Origin: Bacteroides sp.
GTDB lineage: Bacteria; Bacteroidota; Bacteroidia; Bacteroidales; Muribaculaceae
NCBI GenBank assembly: GCA_014802105.1
Contig: JAAVCX010000030.1
Coordinates: 24,245-88,244 of the forward strand
Direction: 5' to 3'
Length of the DNA stretch: 64,000 nt
Below are positions 42,931 through 51,730 of this stretch, piece after piece. Within the stretch, counting starts at the first letter, position 1; every line of letters begins with the position of its first letter. The position numbers and the translations under genes are program-made. The notes below the pieces were generated by a model. That model made no database searches, was not told the origin of the DNA, and saw only the letters and a program-made list of their open reading frames with translations.

Positions 42931-44676
42931 TCAGATCGAGAGATCCTTCTTGATAGCCTCTACCTTGGCGGCTGCGGCTGCCTTGCAGGCATCATAGTCG
43001 TCGGCCGAAGCCATCGGTATGCGCACCTCCATATAGAACTTGATCTTGGGCTCGGTACCCGAGGGGCGCACCGATACTTTCGACCCGTCCTCGGTGAAAT
43101 ACTGGAGCACATTGGAGGTGGTGGGGAAGTCGAGCTTGTCGACACCGCCGTCGGCGTGGGTAGCGTTGAGGCTGAGATAGTCTTTCACCAGAACCACGGG
43201 GCTGCCGGCCAGAGTCTTGGGGGGATTTTCGCGATACTGCTTCATGAGAGCCTGTATCTCCTCGGCGCCGCTCTTGCCGGGACGCACTACCGAGACGCCC
43301 ACCTCGAGACTGAAGCCGTAAGTCTTGTAGATCTCGGCAAGCATGGCCTGGAAGTCCAGACCCTTGTCCTTGGCCCAGGCACAGGTCTCGGCCAGAAGCG
43401 AGCAGGCCGACACGGCGTCCTTGTCGCGCACGAAAGTCTCGGCCAGGAAGCCATAGCTCTCCTCGCCGCCGCCGATATAGCGGAGCACATCCTCGTTGTC
43501 GCGCATCACGGCCGCGATCCACTTGAAGCCGGTGTAGCAGTCAAACATGCGCACATTGTTGGCCTCACAGATGTCCTTGATCAGCTCGGTGGTCACGATG
43601 GTCTTGACCACAAACTCGTTGCCCTTGATGAGGCCGAGTTCACGATTGCGGGTGATGATGTAGTTGAGCAGGATCATGCAGATCTGGTTGCCGTTGAGCA
43701 GCACATACTCGCCGTTGTTGTCGCGTATCACGCAACCTACACGGTCGGCGTCGGGGTCGGAGGCGAGCACCAGGTCGGCTCCCACTTCCTTGGCCTTGGC
43801 GATGGCGAGAGCCATGGCCGAGGGCACCTCGGGATTGGGCGACTCGACTGTGGGGAAATCTCCGCTGGGGACATCCTGCTCGGGCACATGGATGATATTC
43901 TCGAATCCATAGTTCTTGAGCGAGGCGGGGATCAGGTCTACGCCGGTGCCGTGGATAGGTGTATAGACGATCTTGAGATCCTTGTGACGCTCGATCACGT
44001 CGGGGCTCAGCGAGAGCTCCTTGATCTTCTCGAGGTAGATCTTGTCGACCTCGGGGCCTACGATCTGGATCTTGGACTTGTCACCGTCAAACTTGATCTC
44101 GTCAACGCTCTTGATGCGGTTGACGTGGTCGATGATATTGGTGTCGTGGGGGGCGATGATCTGCGCTCCGTCCTCCCAATAGGCCTTGTAGCCGTTGTAG
44201 ATCTTGGGATTGTGGGAAGCGGTGATGTTGACGCCGCTCTGGCAACCGAAGTGGCGCACGGCAAACGAAAGCTCGGGAGTGGGACGGAAGCTGTCGAAGA
44301 GATAGACCTTGATGCCGTTGGCCGAGAAAATATCGGCGACTATCTCGGCAAACTTGCGCGAATTGTTGCGCACGTCATGGCCCACGGCCACCGAGATCTC
44401 GGGGAGATCCTTGAAAGCCTCCTTGAGGTAATTGGCCAGGCCCTGGGTGGCGGCGCCCACGGTATATATATTCATGCGGTTGGTGCCGGCACCCATGATG
44501 CCGCGCAGACCGCCTGTACCAAACTCAAGATCGCGATAGAAGCACTCTATCAGATCGGTCTTATCGTCGGCGTCGAGCATACGCTGCACTTCGGCACGAG
44601 TCTCGGCGTCATATCCGTCACCGAGCCACACCTGTGCCTTGGCGGTAACTTCCTTGATCAACTGGTCGTTTTCCAT
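42931..44676 (-). CDS. Phosphoglucomutase / phosphomannomutase (alpha-D-phosphohexomutase family)
   Basis: 581 residues. The phosphoserine loop ITASHNPKIYNGYK has catalytic Ser154. The metal loop SDPDADR lies near 304-310, the sugar-recognition GGGEESYG near 400, and the phosphate-binding RPSGTEPKIK near 537. This length and an EFGTGGLRG opening mark the PgcA-like glucose-1-phosphate/glucose-6-phosphate mutase found in Bacteroidota and Firmicutes. It feeds hexose phosphate into glycogen and nucleotide-sugar synthesis. An anti-sense reading frame of 553 codons covers it but shows no gene-like content. It has its own promoter element (44809) and terminator. Confidence 0.95.
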   Translation of the reverse strand: MENDQLIKEVTAKAQVWLGDGYDAETRAEVQRMLDADDKTDLIECFYRDLEFGTGGLRGIMGAGTNRMNIYTVGAATQGLANYLKEAFKDLPEISVAVGHDVRNNSRKFAEIVADIFSANGIKVYLFDSFRPTPELSFAVRHFGCQSGVNITASHNPKIYNGYKAYWEDGAQIIAPHDTNIIDHVNRIKSVDEIKFDGDKSKIQIVGPEVDKIYLEKIKELSLSPDVIERHKDLKIVYTPIHGTGVDLIPASLKNYGFENIIHVPEQDVPSGDFPTVESPNPEVPSAMALAIAKAKEVGADLVLASDPDADRVGCVIRDNNGEYVLLNGNQICMILLNYIITRNRELGLIKGNEFVVKTIVTTELIKDICEANNVRMFDCYTGFKWIAAVMRDNEDVLRYIGGGEESYGFLAETFVRDKDAVSACSLLAETCAWAKDKGLDFQAMLAEIYKTYGFSLEVGVSVVRPGKSGAEEIQALMKQYRENPPKTLAGSPVVLVKDYLSLNATHADGGVDKLDFPTTSNVLQYFTEDGSKVSVRPSGTEPKIKFYMEVRIPMASADDYDACKAAAAAKVEAIKKDLSI

Positions 44677-44808
44677 ACTTTTAAGGTCTTTATATCGTTA
44701 GTAAATAAATATTTCACAGACACTCCCATGAGTGAGCAGCCTGCCCCGGGCCTATCTCATACTCCTTGCGCGGAAACAGCCCGGAATCGGTTCACACATG
44801 AGATAATG

Positions 44809-44816
44809 CAAATGTA
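44809..44816 (-). promoter_or_regulatory. -7 element of phosphoglucomutase promoter
   Basis: CAAATGTA on plus reads TACATTTG on minus, 132 bp upstream of the ATG. Part of a divergent region with the C11 peptidase promoter. No -33 TTTG at the canonical distance. Confidence 0.55.
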
Positions 44817-44929
44817 ATGTTTTTCACGATAAAAAAGTTGTAAAAATTAGTTAAAACACATTATTTCAATTCTCAAAACATCTGTCCTTTCAAGCCCTCT
44901 GACATTTTTTCACGGCCACACTGAGGTCA

Positions 44930-44961
44930 TTTGCATAATCGGGGAATTTTTCTTATCTTTG
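44930..44961 (+). promoter_or_regulatory. Promoter of C11 peptidase gene
   Basis: TTTG (44930-44933), exactly 20 bp, TATCTTTG (44954-44961); 33 bp before ATG 44995. Confidence 0.8.
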
Positions 44962-44994
44962 TATTAAATATCAATTTCTCTGACCGGAAACACA

Positions 44995-46269
44995 ATGAAC
45001 TGCTTTATATTCTCTCTACGTACTATCGCCACCCGTCTCTTAGTGGCCCTGGCCATCACCGGCATGTCGGCCGCCATGGTGTCGTGTGGCGACGACGACC
45101 TCCCCGAGCCCTCAAATCCGGGCACCGAGGAGCCCGATACTCCCCCTGCACCTGCTTTGGGGCGACGCACCGTCCTTGTCTACATGGTAGCCAACAATTC
45201 GCTCGGCACAAACTGGCACTGCGACGAGGCCGACCTTCAGGAGATGTTAAAGGCTACTCCGACCGGTCTGCCCGATGACTGCCGGCTGCTTGTCTACCAC
45301 AATCCGCCCCGTTGTTCCGAGACCAATCCCTGCGTGCTCATCGACGTGACAGCCACAGGTCTCAAGACCATCAAGACCTACACCTACTCCGAGGAGGGTG
45401 AGTCGGTGACCACCGAGCGCATGCAGGAAGTCATAGCCGACATGAAATCGCTCGCTCCCGCCCACGACTATGGCATAGTGTTCTGGAGCCATGCCGACAA
45501 CTGGCTCGGCAATTCAGGCCCCAACGACAACCGTTACCGTGGCTTTGGCCAGGACGGCAACTACCGCATGTCGATGCCCACCCTGGCCCGCACACTCGAG
45601 GGGGAACGCTTTGCCTTCCTCTATTTCGACTGCTGCCTGATGGGCAACGTAGAGCCTCTCTACGAGATGCGTTCTCTGGCACCCCTCGCCGTAGCCTCGC
45701 CCACCGAGCTGGGTATCGACGGGATGCCCTACCACTGGAATGTCCCGGTGATGTTTGACGACTCTCTCTCTGACGAGGAGAAGTGCAAGACTATGGCCGC
45801 CAACACCTTCCGCTACTACCAGAACCACGCCGAGGAGTGTACCGGCACCTGCTACACCAAAAGCTCGGAGTGCCAGATGACAGTAGTGAATCTCGACAAT
45901 CTCGACGCCCTGGCCGAGGCCACGCGCAAGATCATGGCCAAAGTCGAGACCCTGCCCTACACCGTCAGAGGCATCCAGAGTTACAGCCGCGACTACGAAG
46001 CCTACGACATGGATGACCTCATGGAGCTCCTCACCCCCGCCGACTCCCAGGAACTGCTCACCGCCTGGAGGCAGGAGCTGAGCAACACAGTCCTTAGCTC
46101 CCACTTCACCAGCGAAGCGATCGGCAATGCCAACATCTACCGCTACTGTGGCCTCGGAGTTTTCGGCATGACCGATGTCACCGACCAGTATTACCGCAGC
46201 TACAACACCCTGCAATGGTGGGCCGACGTAGTATCTACCGCCCCGGCGTTCAATGAGTCCGAGCAATAA
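44995..46269 (+). CDS. Clostripain-related cysteine peptidase (C11) lipoprotein
   Basis: 424 residues. The lipoprotein signal ends AAMVSC with Cys31, followed by an Asp/Pro/Glu-rich linker (32-55). The C11 domain has RTVLVYMVANNSL near 58-70, catalytic His166 in VFWSHADNW, and catalytic Cys214 in FDCCLMGNVE (the usual DACLM is DCCLM here). C11 enzymes cleave after Arg/Lys and are autocatalytically activated; several are secreted virulence or nutrient-acquisition proteases of gut Bacteroidales. Being a lipoprotein it is probably surface or periplasm anchored. It starts its own transcription unit. MscS lies 82 bp downstream in the same direction. Confidence 0.9.
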   Translation: MNCFIFSLRTIATRLLVALAITGMSAAMVSCGDDDLPEPSNPGTEEPDTPPAPALGRRTVLVYMVANNSLGTNWHCDEADLQEMLKATPTGLPDDCRLLVYHNPPRCSETNPCVLIDVTATGLKTIKTYTYSEEGESVTTERMQEVIADMKSLAPAHDYGIVFWSHADNWLGNSGPNDNRYRGFGQDGNYRMSMPTLARTLEGERFAFLYFDCCLMGNVEPLYEMRSLAPLAVASPTELGIDGMPYHWNVPVMFDDSLSDEEKCKTMAANTFRYYQNHAEECTGTCYTKSSECQMTVVNLDNLDALAEATRKIMAKVETLPYTVRGIQSYSRDYEAYDMDDLMELLTPADSQELLTAWRQELSNTVLSSHFTSEAIGNANIYRYCGLGVFGMTDVTDQYYRSYNTLQWWADVVSTAPAFNESEQ

Positions 46270-46351
46270 TCGTCAGACCGGCCCCGGCCTGCCGGCTTGA
46301 CATCGACAGCAACCATCGTCCCCGATCCCCCAACCCGCAAACCACTCCTAT

Positions 46352-47266
46352 ATGACACCACAGGAAGTAACCGACTCAGTCGTCACTGTGCCCGATCCCC
46401 GCGAGGAGATCCTGGCCCTCAAAGACATGTCGTTTGACCAGGTGATCCACACCATAGCCACCGATCTCGCCCACTTCGCCATCTCGCTGGTGGCCGCGAT
46501 CCTGGTCTTCTATGTCGGTAAATTTATCATCGGCCGCATCTATGCCGTAGTCTCCAAGATACTCACCAGACACAAGACCGAAGCCTCCCTCACCACCTTC
46601 CTGCTCTCGGGAGTGAGAATAGTGCTCTACTTCATTCTCATCATCACGGTGATAGGCATCCTGGGCATCGAGACGAGTTCGTTTCTTGCCCTCTTCGCCT
46701 CGGCCGGCGTAGCCGTGGGCATGGCTCTGAGCGGCACTCTCCAGAACTTTGCAGGCGGAGTGCTCATCCTTGCCCTCAAGCCCTACAAGATCGGCGACTA
46801 CATCGAGGCACAGGGCTTTGCCGGCACTGTCAGGAAAATCGAGATCTTCAACACCATCATCACCACCCCCGACAACAAGACCATCATCATCCCCAACGGC
46901 GACCTCTCGACCTCGCCCATCAACAACTCCACCCTTCAGACCCACCGACGGGTGGAATGGAACATAGGCATCTCCTACGGCGACAACGTAGGGCGTGCCC
47001 GCGAAGCCATCCTCGCCATGTTTGCGGCCGACCCCCGCATTGTCGACGCCGCTGCCGCCTCAGCCTCAGGGTTGGCCGCTCCCGTGGTAGTAGTCGGATC
47101 GCTCGACGACTCGGCCGTGACTCTCAAGGTCAGAGCCTGGGTGGCCAAAGATCTATACTGGGACATCTTCTTCGGCTACAACGAGCGCTTTTACACCGAA
47201 CTTCCCGAGCGCGCCGGCATCAACTTCCCGTTCCCTCAGATGGATGTCCATGTGAGCAACTCTTAA
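46352..47266 (+). CDS. Small-conductance mechanosensitive channel (MscS family)
   Basis: 304 residues. Three TM helices: about 38-58, 80-100 and the pore-lining TM3 (about 112-140), rich in Ala/Gly with SAGVAVGMALSGTLQNFAGGV, the classic MscS pore. Then the beta domain (KPYKIGDYIEAQGFAGTVRKIEIFNT) and the cytoplasmic vestibule with the PNG motif (IPNGDLSTSPINN near 191-203). It opens under membrane tension to release solutes on hypo-osmotic shock. Length is standard for the MscS core. Confidence 0.95.
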   Translation: MTPQEVTDSVVTVPDPREEILALKDMSFDQVIHTIATDLAHFAISLVAAILVFYVGKFIIGRIYAVVSKILTRHKTEASLTTFLLSGVRIVLYFILIITVIGILGIETSSFLALFASAGVAVGMALSGTLQNFAGGVLILALKPYKIGDYIEAQGFAGTVRKIEIFNTIITTPDNKTIIIPNGDLSTSPINNSTLQTHRRVEWNIGISYGDNVGRAREAILAMFAADPRIVDAAAASASGLAAPVVVVGSLDDSAVTLKVRAWVAKDLYWDIFFGYNERFYTELPERAGINFPFPQMDVHVSNS

Positions 47267-47300
47267 CACTTTTTATGTGGTAATTTCGGCAAAAAAATCC

Positions 47301-47308
47301 TAACTTTG
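47301..47308 (+). promoter_or_regulatory. -7 element of recJ-recQ operon
   Basis: TAACTTTG, consensus-perfect, with no TTTG 20 bp upstream. The leader to ATG 47471 is about 155 nt, with no other feature seen. Confidence 0.6.
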
Positions 47309-47470
47309 CCGATAGTGGTTCGTGTGTACACGCGGCCCGGCTCTCACCTCTGTCCCCCCTGGGCTGACGCACCACCAGCGCCGCCGAGGGGAAAAGGCGT
47401 ATTATACAGCCTCTTAGCTACCGATATTCCCGGCAGCCTCTTGCTTTAGCAAAAGAAAAAAACGACATAA

Positions 47471-49192
47471 ATGACAAGTAAATGGAATTACTGTCCCCTT
47501 ACACCCGACCAACAAGAAGCAGCTGCCCGCCTGGCCTCGCGCTATGCGGCCACGCCGCCGATTAGCGAACTGCTGGCCGGTCGTGGCATAGGCACTGTCG
47601 AGGAAGCCGAGAAATTTTTCCACCCCTCGCTGCGTGACCTCCACGACCCTTTTCTGATGCCCGACATGGACAAGGCCGTCAACCGGCTCAACCGCGCCAT
47701 GGGAGGCAAGGAGAAGATAATGGTCTACGGCGACTATGATGTGGACGGCACCACAGCGGTGGCGCTGGTCTACAAATATCTCCGTAACTTTTATTCCGGC
47801 ATAGAGTACCATATCCCCACCCGCACAGAGGATGGATATGGCATCTCGCGCGCTACTATCGACATGGCCGCCGAGAGGGGCGTCTCACTCTTCATTATCC
47901 TCGACTGTGGCATCAAAGCCACCGCCGAAGTGGCCTACGCGGCTACCCTGGGGATAGACTTTATCATCTGTGACCACCATGTGGCCGACGAGGTGCTCCC
48001 GCCGGCCGCCGCGATCCTCAATCCCAAACTCGAGGGTTCGACCTACCCGTGTCCCCATCTCTCGGGATGTGGCGTAGGCTATAAGCTCATGCAGGCTTTC
48101 GCCCTCTCCAACCAGCTCCCCATGGGCGAGCTCGACAGCATGCTCGACCTGGTGGCCGTCTCGATAGCGGCCGACATAGTGCCCATGGTCGGTGAGAACC
48201 GCATCTTAACCTACTACGGCCTCAAACGGCTCAACTCCAACCCCAACATCGGTCTCAGAGCCATCATACGCACCTGTGGCCTCTCGGGCAAGGAGATCAC
48301 CATCAGCGACGTCATCTTCAAGATAGGCCCGCGCATCAACGCCTCGGGGCGCATGCAGAGCGGAAAAGAAGCCGTCGACCTGCTCGTGAGCCGCGACTCG
48401 GCCGAAGCCATGGCCAAAGCCCGGGAGATCGACGGCTACAACCAGGACCGCAAGGAGCTCGACAAGCAGATCACCGAGGAGGCCAACGCTATCCTCGAGG
48501 AGCGCGACGTCAGCCACTCCAAACGCAAGAGCATAGTCATCTACAACAAGAACTGGCACAAAGGCATCATAGGCATCGTGGCCTCGCGACTCACTGAGCT
48601 CTACTACAAGCCGACAGTAGTGCTCACCCACGCCAACGGCCTGGCCACCGGTTCGTCGCGCTCGGTACAGGGGTTTGACGTGTATAGCGCCGTGGAATCG
48701 ACCCGTGACCTGCTCGAGACCTTCGGCGGCCACACATACGCCGTGGGGCTCTCGCTCAAGGAGGAGAACATCCCCGAGTTCACCCGACGCTTTGAGGAAT
48801 ATGTGCGCGACCACATACGCACCGACCAGCTCACCCCGGTGCTCGACATCGACGCCTATCTGACCTTTGCCGACATCACCCCCGAGTTCATGAGTCTGCT
48901 CCACCGGTTCAATCCATTCGGGCCCGGCAACAGCAAGCCGGTGTTCTGCACGCGCCGGGTCACCGACTTCGGCTCAAGCAAACTCGTAGGCAAAGCCGGC
49001 GAGCACATCAAGCTCGAACTTATCGACGACACCTCGGGCAAGGTCTATGACGGAATAGCCTTCAACGCCGCCGAGCATTTTGACTATATACACTCGGGCC
49101 GGCCGTTTGACATCTGCTACACCCTCGAGGAGAGCAAACGCAAAGGGACTCACTCGGTGCAGCTCATGGTCTGTGGCATCTCCCATGACTGA
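47471..49192 (+). CDS. recJ: Single-stranded-DNA-specific exonuclease RecJ
   Basis: 573 residues, 5'-to-3' ssDNA exonuclease for recombination and mismatch repair. DHH-type motifs: GDYDVDGTT near residues 80-88 (motif I), LDCG near 143, and DHH near 163-165 (motif III). The DHHA1 region is GGHTYAVG near 418-425. The C-terminal OB-type domain is at about 455-570. It is slightly shorter than E. coli RecJ. The last 8 bp overlap the recQ start, so the two repair genes are translationally coupled and likely act in the same end-resection step, RecQ unwinding while RecJ degrades. Confidence 0.95.
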   Translation: MTSKWNYCPLTPDQQEAAARLASRYAATPPISELLAGRGIGTVEEAEKFFHPSLRDLHDPFLMPDMDKAVNRLNRAMGGKEKIMVYGDYDVDGTTAVALVYKYLRNFYSGIEYHIPTRTEDGYGISRATIDMAAERGVSLFIILDCGIKATAEVAYAATLGIDFIICDHHVADEVLPPAAAILNPKLEGSTYPCPHLSGCGVGYKLMQAFALSNQLPMGELDSMLDLVAVSIAADIVPMVGENRILTYYGLKRLNSNPNIGLRAIIRTCGLSGKEITISDVIFKIGPRINASGRMQSGKEAVDLLVSRDSAEAMAKAREIDGYNQDRKELDKQITEEANAILEERDVSHSKRKSIVIYNKNWHKGIIGIVASRLTELYYKPTVVLTHANGLATGSSRSVQGFDVYSAVESTRDLLETFGGHTYAVGLSLKEENIPEFTRRFEEYVRDHIRTDQLTPVLDIDAYLTFADITPEFMSLLHRFNPFGPGNSKPVFCTRRVTDFGSSKLVGKAGEHIKLELIDDTSGKVYDGIAFNAAEHFDYIHSGRPFDICYTLEESKRKGTHSVQLMVCGISHD

Positions 49193-51122
49193 CAGCGGCC
49201 TCGACAACAAACACCAAGTCCTCAGACGCTACTGGGGTTATGACGATTTCCGTCCGCGCCAGGCCGAGATCATCGACTCGGTCATGGAGGGACGCGACAC
49301 GCTCGGACTCCTCCCCACCGGCGGTGGCAAGAGCCTCACCTTTCAGGTGCCGGCAATGATGCTCCCGGGGGTCACCATAGTGGTCACCCCTCTGATCTCG
49401 CTCATGAAAGACCAGGTCGACAACCTGGCCGCCCGAGGCATACGCGCAGCCCTCTTCCACTCGGGCATGACCCAGCGCGAGCGCGAGCTGGCCATGACCC
49501 GTTGCCGCCTGGGCAAAGCCAAGATAGCCTACGTCTCGCCCGAGAGGCTCCAGAACGAAACTTTCCTGACCGAGCTGCGCTCGCTCTCCGTGTCGCTCCT
49601 GGTGGTCGACGAAGCCCACTGCATCTCGCAATGGGGCTACGACTTCCGCCCCTCCTACCTGCGCCTGCGACACCTCAGGCGACTCATCGGCGAGGGAGTG
49701 CCGGTGTTGGCCCTCACAGCCTCGGCCACCCCCGAGGTGACTGCCGACATCATGGCTCAGCTTGGTTTCCGCGCCCCCAACGTCCTGGCGCGAAGTTTCA
49801 GACGCGACAATCTCAGCTATGTAGTGCGCTATGCCGACAACAAGGAGGAGATGCTGCTCAGAGTGCTCCGCGCCACTTCGGGCAGTTCGATAGTCTATGT
49901 GCGCTCGCGCAGACGCACCCTCGAGCTCGCGCGCCTCATCGACCACGCCGGCATCACGGCACTGGCCTATCACGCAGGACTCGACCCTCGCGACAAAGAC
50001 GAGCGGCAAGACCTCTGGAAAGCCGGCAACGTGAGGGTAATGGTGGCCACCAACGCCTTCGGCATGGGTATCGACAAACCCGACGTGAGACTCGTGATCC
50101 ACTATGACCTCCCCTCGTCGCTCGAGGAATACTATCAGGAGGCCGGCCGAGGCGGACGCGACGGTCTCGAATCGCTCGCGGTGGTAATAGCCAACGCGCG
50201 CGACAAGGCCAACCTCTCGCGGCGCGTGGCCGAGAGTTTCCCGCCCAAGGACTTTCTGGGCCACGTCTACGAGATGGCCGGCAACTTCCTCAGCGTAGCT
50301 GTCGGCACAGGCTACGGCCACACCTACGAGTTTAACTTCTCCCAATTCTGTGACCTCTACCGGCTGCCACCCCCGGCCACCGACTCGGCTCTGCGTCTGC
50401 TCAGCCGCTCGGGCTATCTCGACTATGTGGAGGAGACCACCTCGCGCTCGCGGCTCATGATGCTCATGAAGCGCGATGAACTCTACTCCCTGCGCCTCGA
50501 GGGCCCCGACGAGGAGGTGCTTCAGGAAGTGCTCAGGCAGTATCCCGGCATTTTCGCCGACTATGTGCCCGTGTCGGAAGTAGTGATGTCGCGCCATCTC
50601 ATGCTCCCAACCGAGCAGGTCTACCAATCGTTGCTGCTGCTCACACGCCTGCATGTGCTCCACTACATACCGCGCAAGACCACACCCTACCTCTGCTACC
50701 CCACCTCGCGCGAAGAACCGCGCCATCTCATCATCCCCCGGGAAGTCTACGAGCGCCAGCGCGAACGCATGGAGCGACGCATCGGCGCCATGAAAGAGTT
50801 TACATTCTCCTCCACGGGATGTAGAGCGGCCACCCTGCTGAGATATTTCGGCGAAGAGTCGCCCGAAGATTGCGGCAAATGCGACGTGTGTCGCGCCCGG
50901 CGACGCGCCGCCCGCACCACTGTCGACACCACCTCGCTCGAGGAGACCATCCTCTACAAAGCCGGGCAACATCCCGGGGGCTTCGGAGTTGGAGAACTGA
51001 CCGAGCTCCTGCGCGGTCGCTTCAGCGATACAGAAATCATCGAAGCCGTCCGCTCACTCGTCGCCCGTCGCCGCCTCACCCTCACCGACACCCAAATCAC
51101 TGTGCCGAAGCAACAAGACTAA
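49185..51122 (+). CDS. recQ: ATP-dependent DNA helicase RecQ
   Basis: 645 residues, 3'-to-5' helicase. Walker A is TGGGKS near 46-51, motif II is DEAHCISQWGYDFRPSY near 141-157, and SATP is seen as TASATP near 178. Motif VI is QEAGRGGRDG near 318-327. The RQC zinc-binding Cys include CRAATLLRYFG and DCGKCDVC near 548-570. No full HRDC domain is present; the C-terminal 65 residues form a short winged-helix-like end. This makes it the shorter RecQ type found beside longer ones in Bacteroidota. ATG 49185 lies within the end of recJ; longer upstream extensions run inside recJ and are not used. Confidence 0.95.
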   Translation: MTDSGLDNKHQVLRRYWGYDDFRPRQAEIIDSVMEGRDTLGLLPTGGGKSLTFQVPAMMLPGVTIVVTPLISLMKDQVDNLAARGIRAALFHSGMTQRERELAMTRCRLGKAKIAYVSPERLQNETFLTELRSLSVSLLVVDEAHCISQWGYDFRPSYLRLRHLRRLIGEGVPVLALTASATPEVTADIMAQLGFRAPNVLARSFRRDNLSYVVRYADNKEEMLLRVLRATSGSSIVYVRSRRRTLELARLIDHAGITALAYHAGLDPRDKDERQDLWKAGNVRVMVATNAFGMGIDKPDVRLVIHYDLPSSLEEYYQEAGRGGRDGLESLAVVIANARDKANLSRRVAESFPPKDFLGHVYEMAGNFLSVAVGTGYGHTYEFNFSQFCDLYRLPPPATDSALRLLSRSGYLDYVEETTSRSRLMMLMKRDELYSLRLEGPDEEVLQEVLRQYPGIFADYVPVSEVVMSRHLMLPTEQVYQSLLLLTRLHVLHYIPRKTTPYLCYPTSREEPRHLIIPREVYERQRERMERRIGAMKEFTFSSTGCRAATLLRYFGEESPEDCGKCDVCRARRRAARTTVDTTSLEETILYKAGQHPGGFGVGELTELLRGRFSDTEIIEAVRSLVARRRLTLTDTQITVPKQQD

Positions 51123-51123
51123 A

Positions 51124-51155
51124 GTTCACGCAAAGAACGCGGAGAAACGCAAAGA
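51124..51155. repeat. Short repeat ACGCAAAGAACGCGG after recQ
   Basis: TTCACGCAAAGAACGCGG then AGAAACGCAAAGA at 51124-51155: the same word family as CACGCCAAGAACGC and CACGCAGAGGCGCAGAG around the GxxExxY gene (55338-55951). It probably belongs to the same dispersed repeat. It lies between the recQ stop and the end of the minus-strand gene. Confidence 0.55.
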
Positions 51156-51686
51156 TTAACTAAACGCTCCCCGTCCGTGCCCTGATCGTCCCACAAGTCC
51201 CACCTGTCCCACCTGTCTTACCTGTCCCACAAGTCCCACCTGTCCTACCTGTCCCACAATTTGAGTCTTCGACTCTCGTGGCCTCCCATCGTCTTTCTGT
51301 CCGCGAGCGACTCCTCGGCGGCGTGAGGCCTCTCGGGCACGGCGCGAACGCTCGCGGGCCTGATCTATCTCAGCCTTGAGCGACAGGAATATCAGCCTCG
51401 CCTCCGGGAGTATCTGACTCTCGGGCAACGCCCCGAGGTCATCATTGAGATAATAATCGATCATCCGCTTGACATTGCGGAAATATTCGGGCGACGGATC
51501 GCTGAAAACAGCCGTCAGCACCTCTCCGACACGAACCATCAGCCCCTCGTAAAACTTACGCGACACGGGCCGATCCCACGCAGGCGACTTCCCTCCACCC
51601 GCCTTCACGGTTTCCCCTCGGCTCGGAATTTTTCTTGCAGACACCTGATCTCCAGACATTTCAACCACATTAAGACTCATAGACAT
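51156..51686 (-). CDS. Hypothetical protein with 9-bp-repeat C-terminus
   Basis: 176 residues from ATG 51686. No signal peptide, no TM. A helical core (FYEGLMVRVGEVLTAVF near 46-62, YFRNVKRMIDYYL near 70-82, ARLIFLSLKAEIDQA near 97-111) leads into a strongly basic Arg-rich stretch (RERSRRAREASRRR). The tail is a repeated Val-Gly-Gln tripeptide array encoded by the 9-bp tandem repeats at 51188-51259. Upstream in-frame ATG 51725 overlaps the -7 element (51723-51730), so translation must begin further downstream, at 51686 or 51680. I do not recognise the core family with certainty. The basic region suggests nucleic-acid binding. Confidence 0.7.
   Translation of the reverse strand: MSMSLNVVEMSGDQVSARKIPSRGETVKAGGGKSPAWDRPVSRKFYEGLMVRVGEVLTAVFSDPSPEYFRNVKRMIDYYLNDDLGALPESQILPEARLIFLSLKAEIDQARERSRRAREASRRRGVARGQKDDGRPRESKTQIVGQVGQVGLVGQVRQVGQVGLVGRSGHGRGAFS
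51188..51259. repeat. 9-bp tandem repeat array (minisatellite) inside a coding region
   Basis: Eight 9-bp units of the form GTCCCACCT or GTCCCACAA, with one GTCTTACCT and one GTCCTACCT. The 9-bp period keeps the reading frame of the minus-strand gene 51156-51686 and gives Val-Gly-Gln repeats. The same motif family recurs at 63941-64000. Confidence 0.85.
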
Positions 51687-51722
51687 AACGGTAACTTTAC
51701 AAAGTGAACAATCATTACCCTG

Positions 51723-51730
51723 CAAAGGTA
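51723..51730 (-). promoter_or_regulatory. -7 element for the minus-strand hypothetical gene
   Basis: CAAAGGTA on plus reads TACCTTTG on minus. It decides the start: the ATG at 51725 would lie inside the promoter, so 51686 (or 51680) is used. Confidence 0.55.

Noticed and set aside
43156..44817. 553-codon open frame on the plus strand opposite the phosphoglucomutase
   Set aside because: Antisense shadow of a motif-complete mutase; no recognisable domain.
49164..50972. 602-codon open frame on the minus strand opposite recQ
   Set aside because: Antisense to a clearly conserved helicase; composition is His/Glu/Val-rich shadow sequence.
51188..51259. CRISPR array
   Set aside because: Units are only 9 bp without spacers; no cas genes. 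It is a minisatellite.
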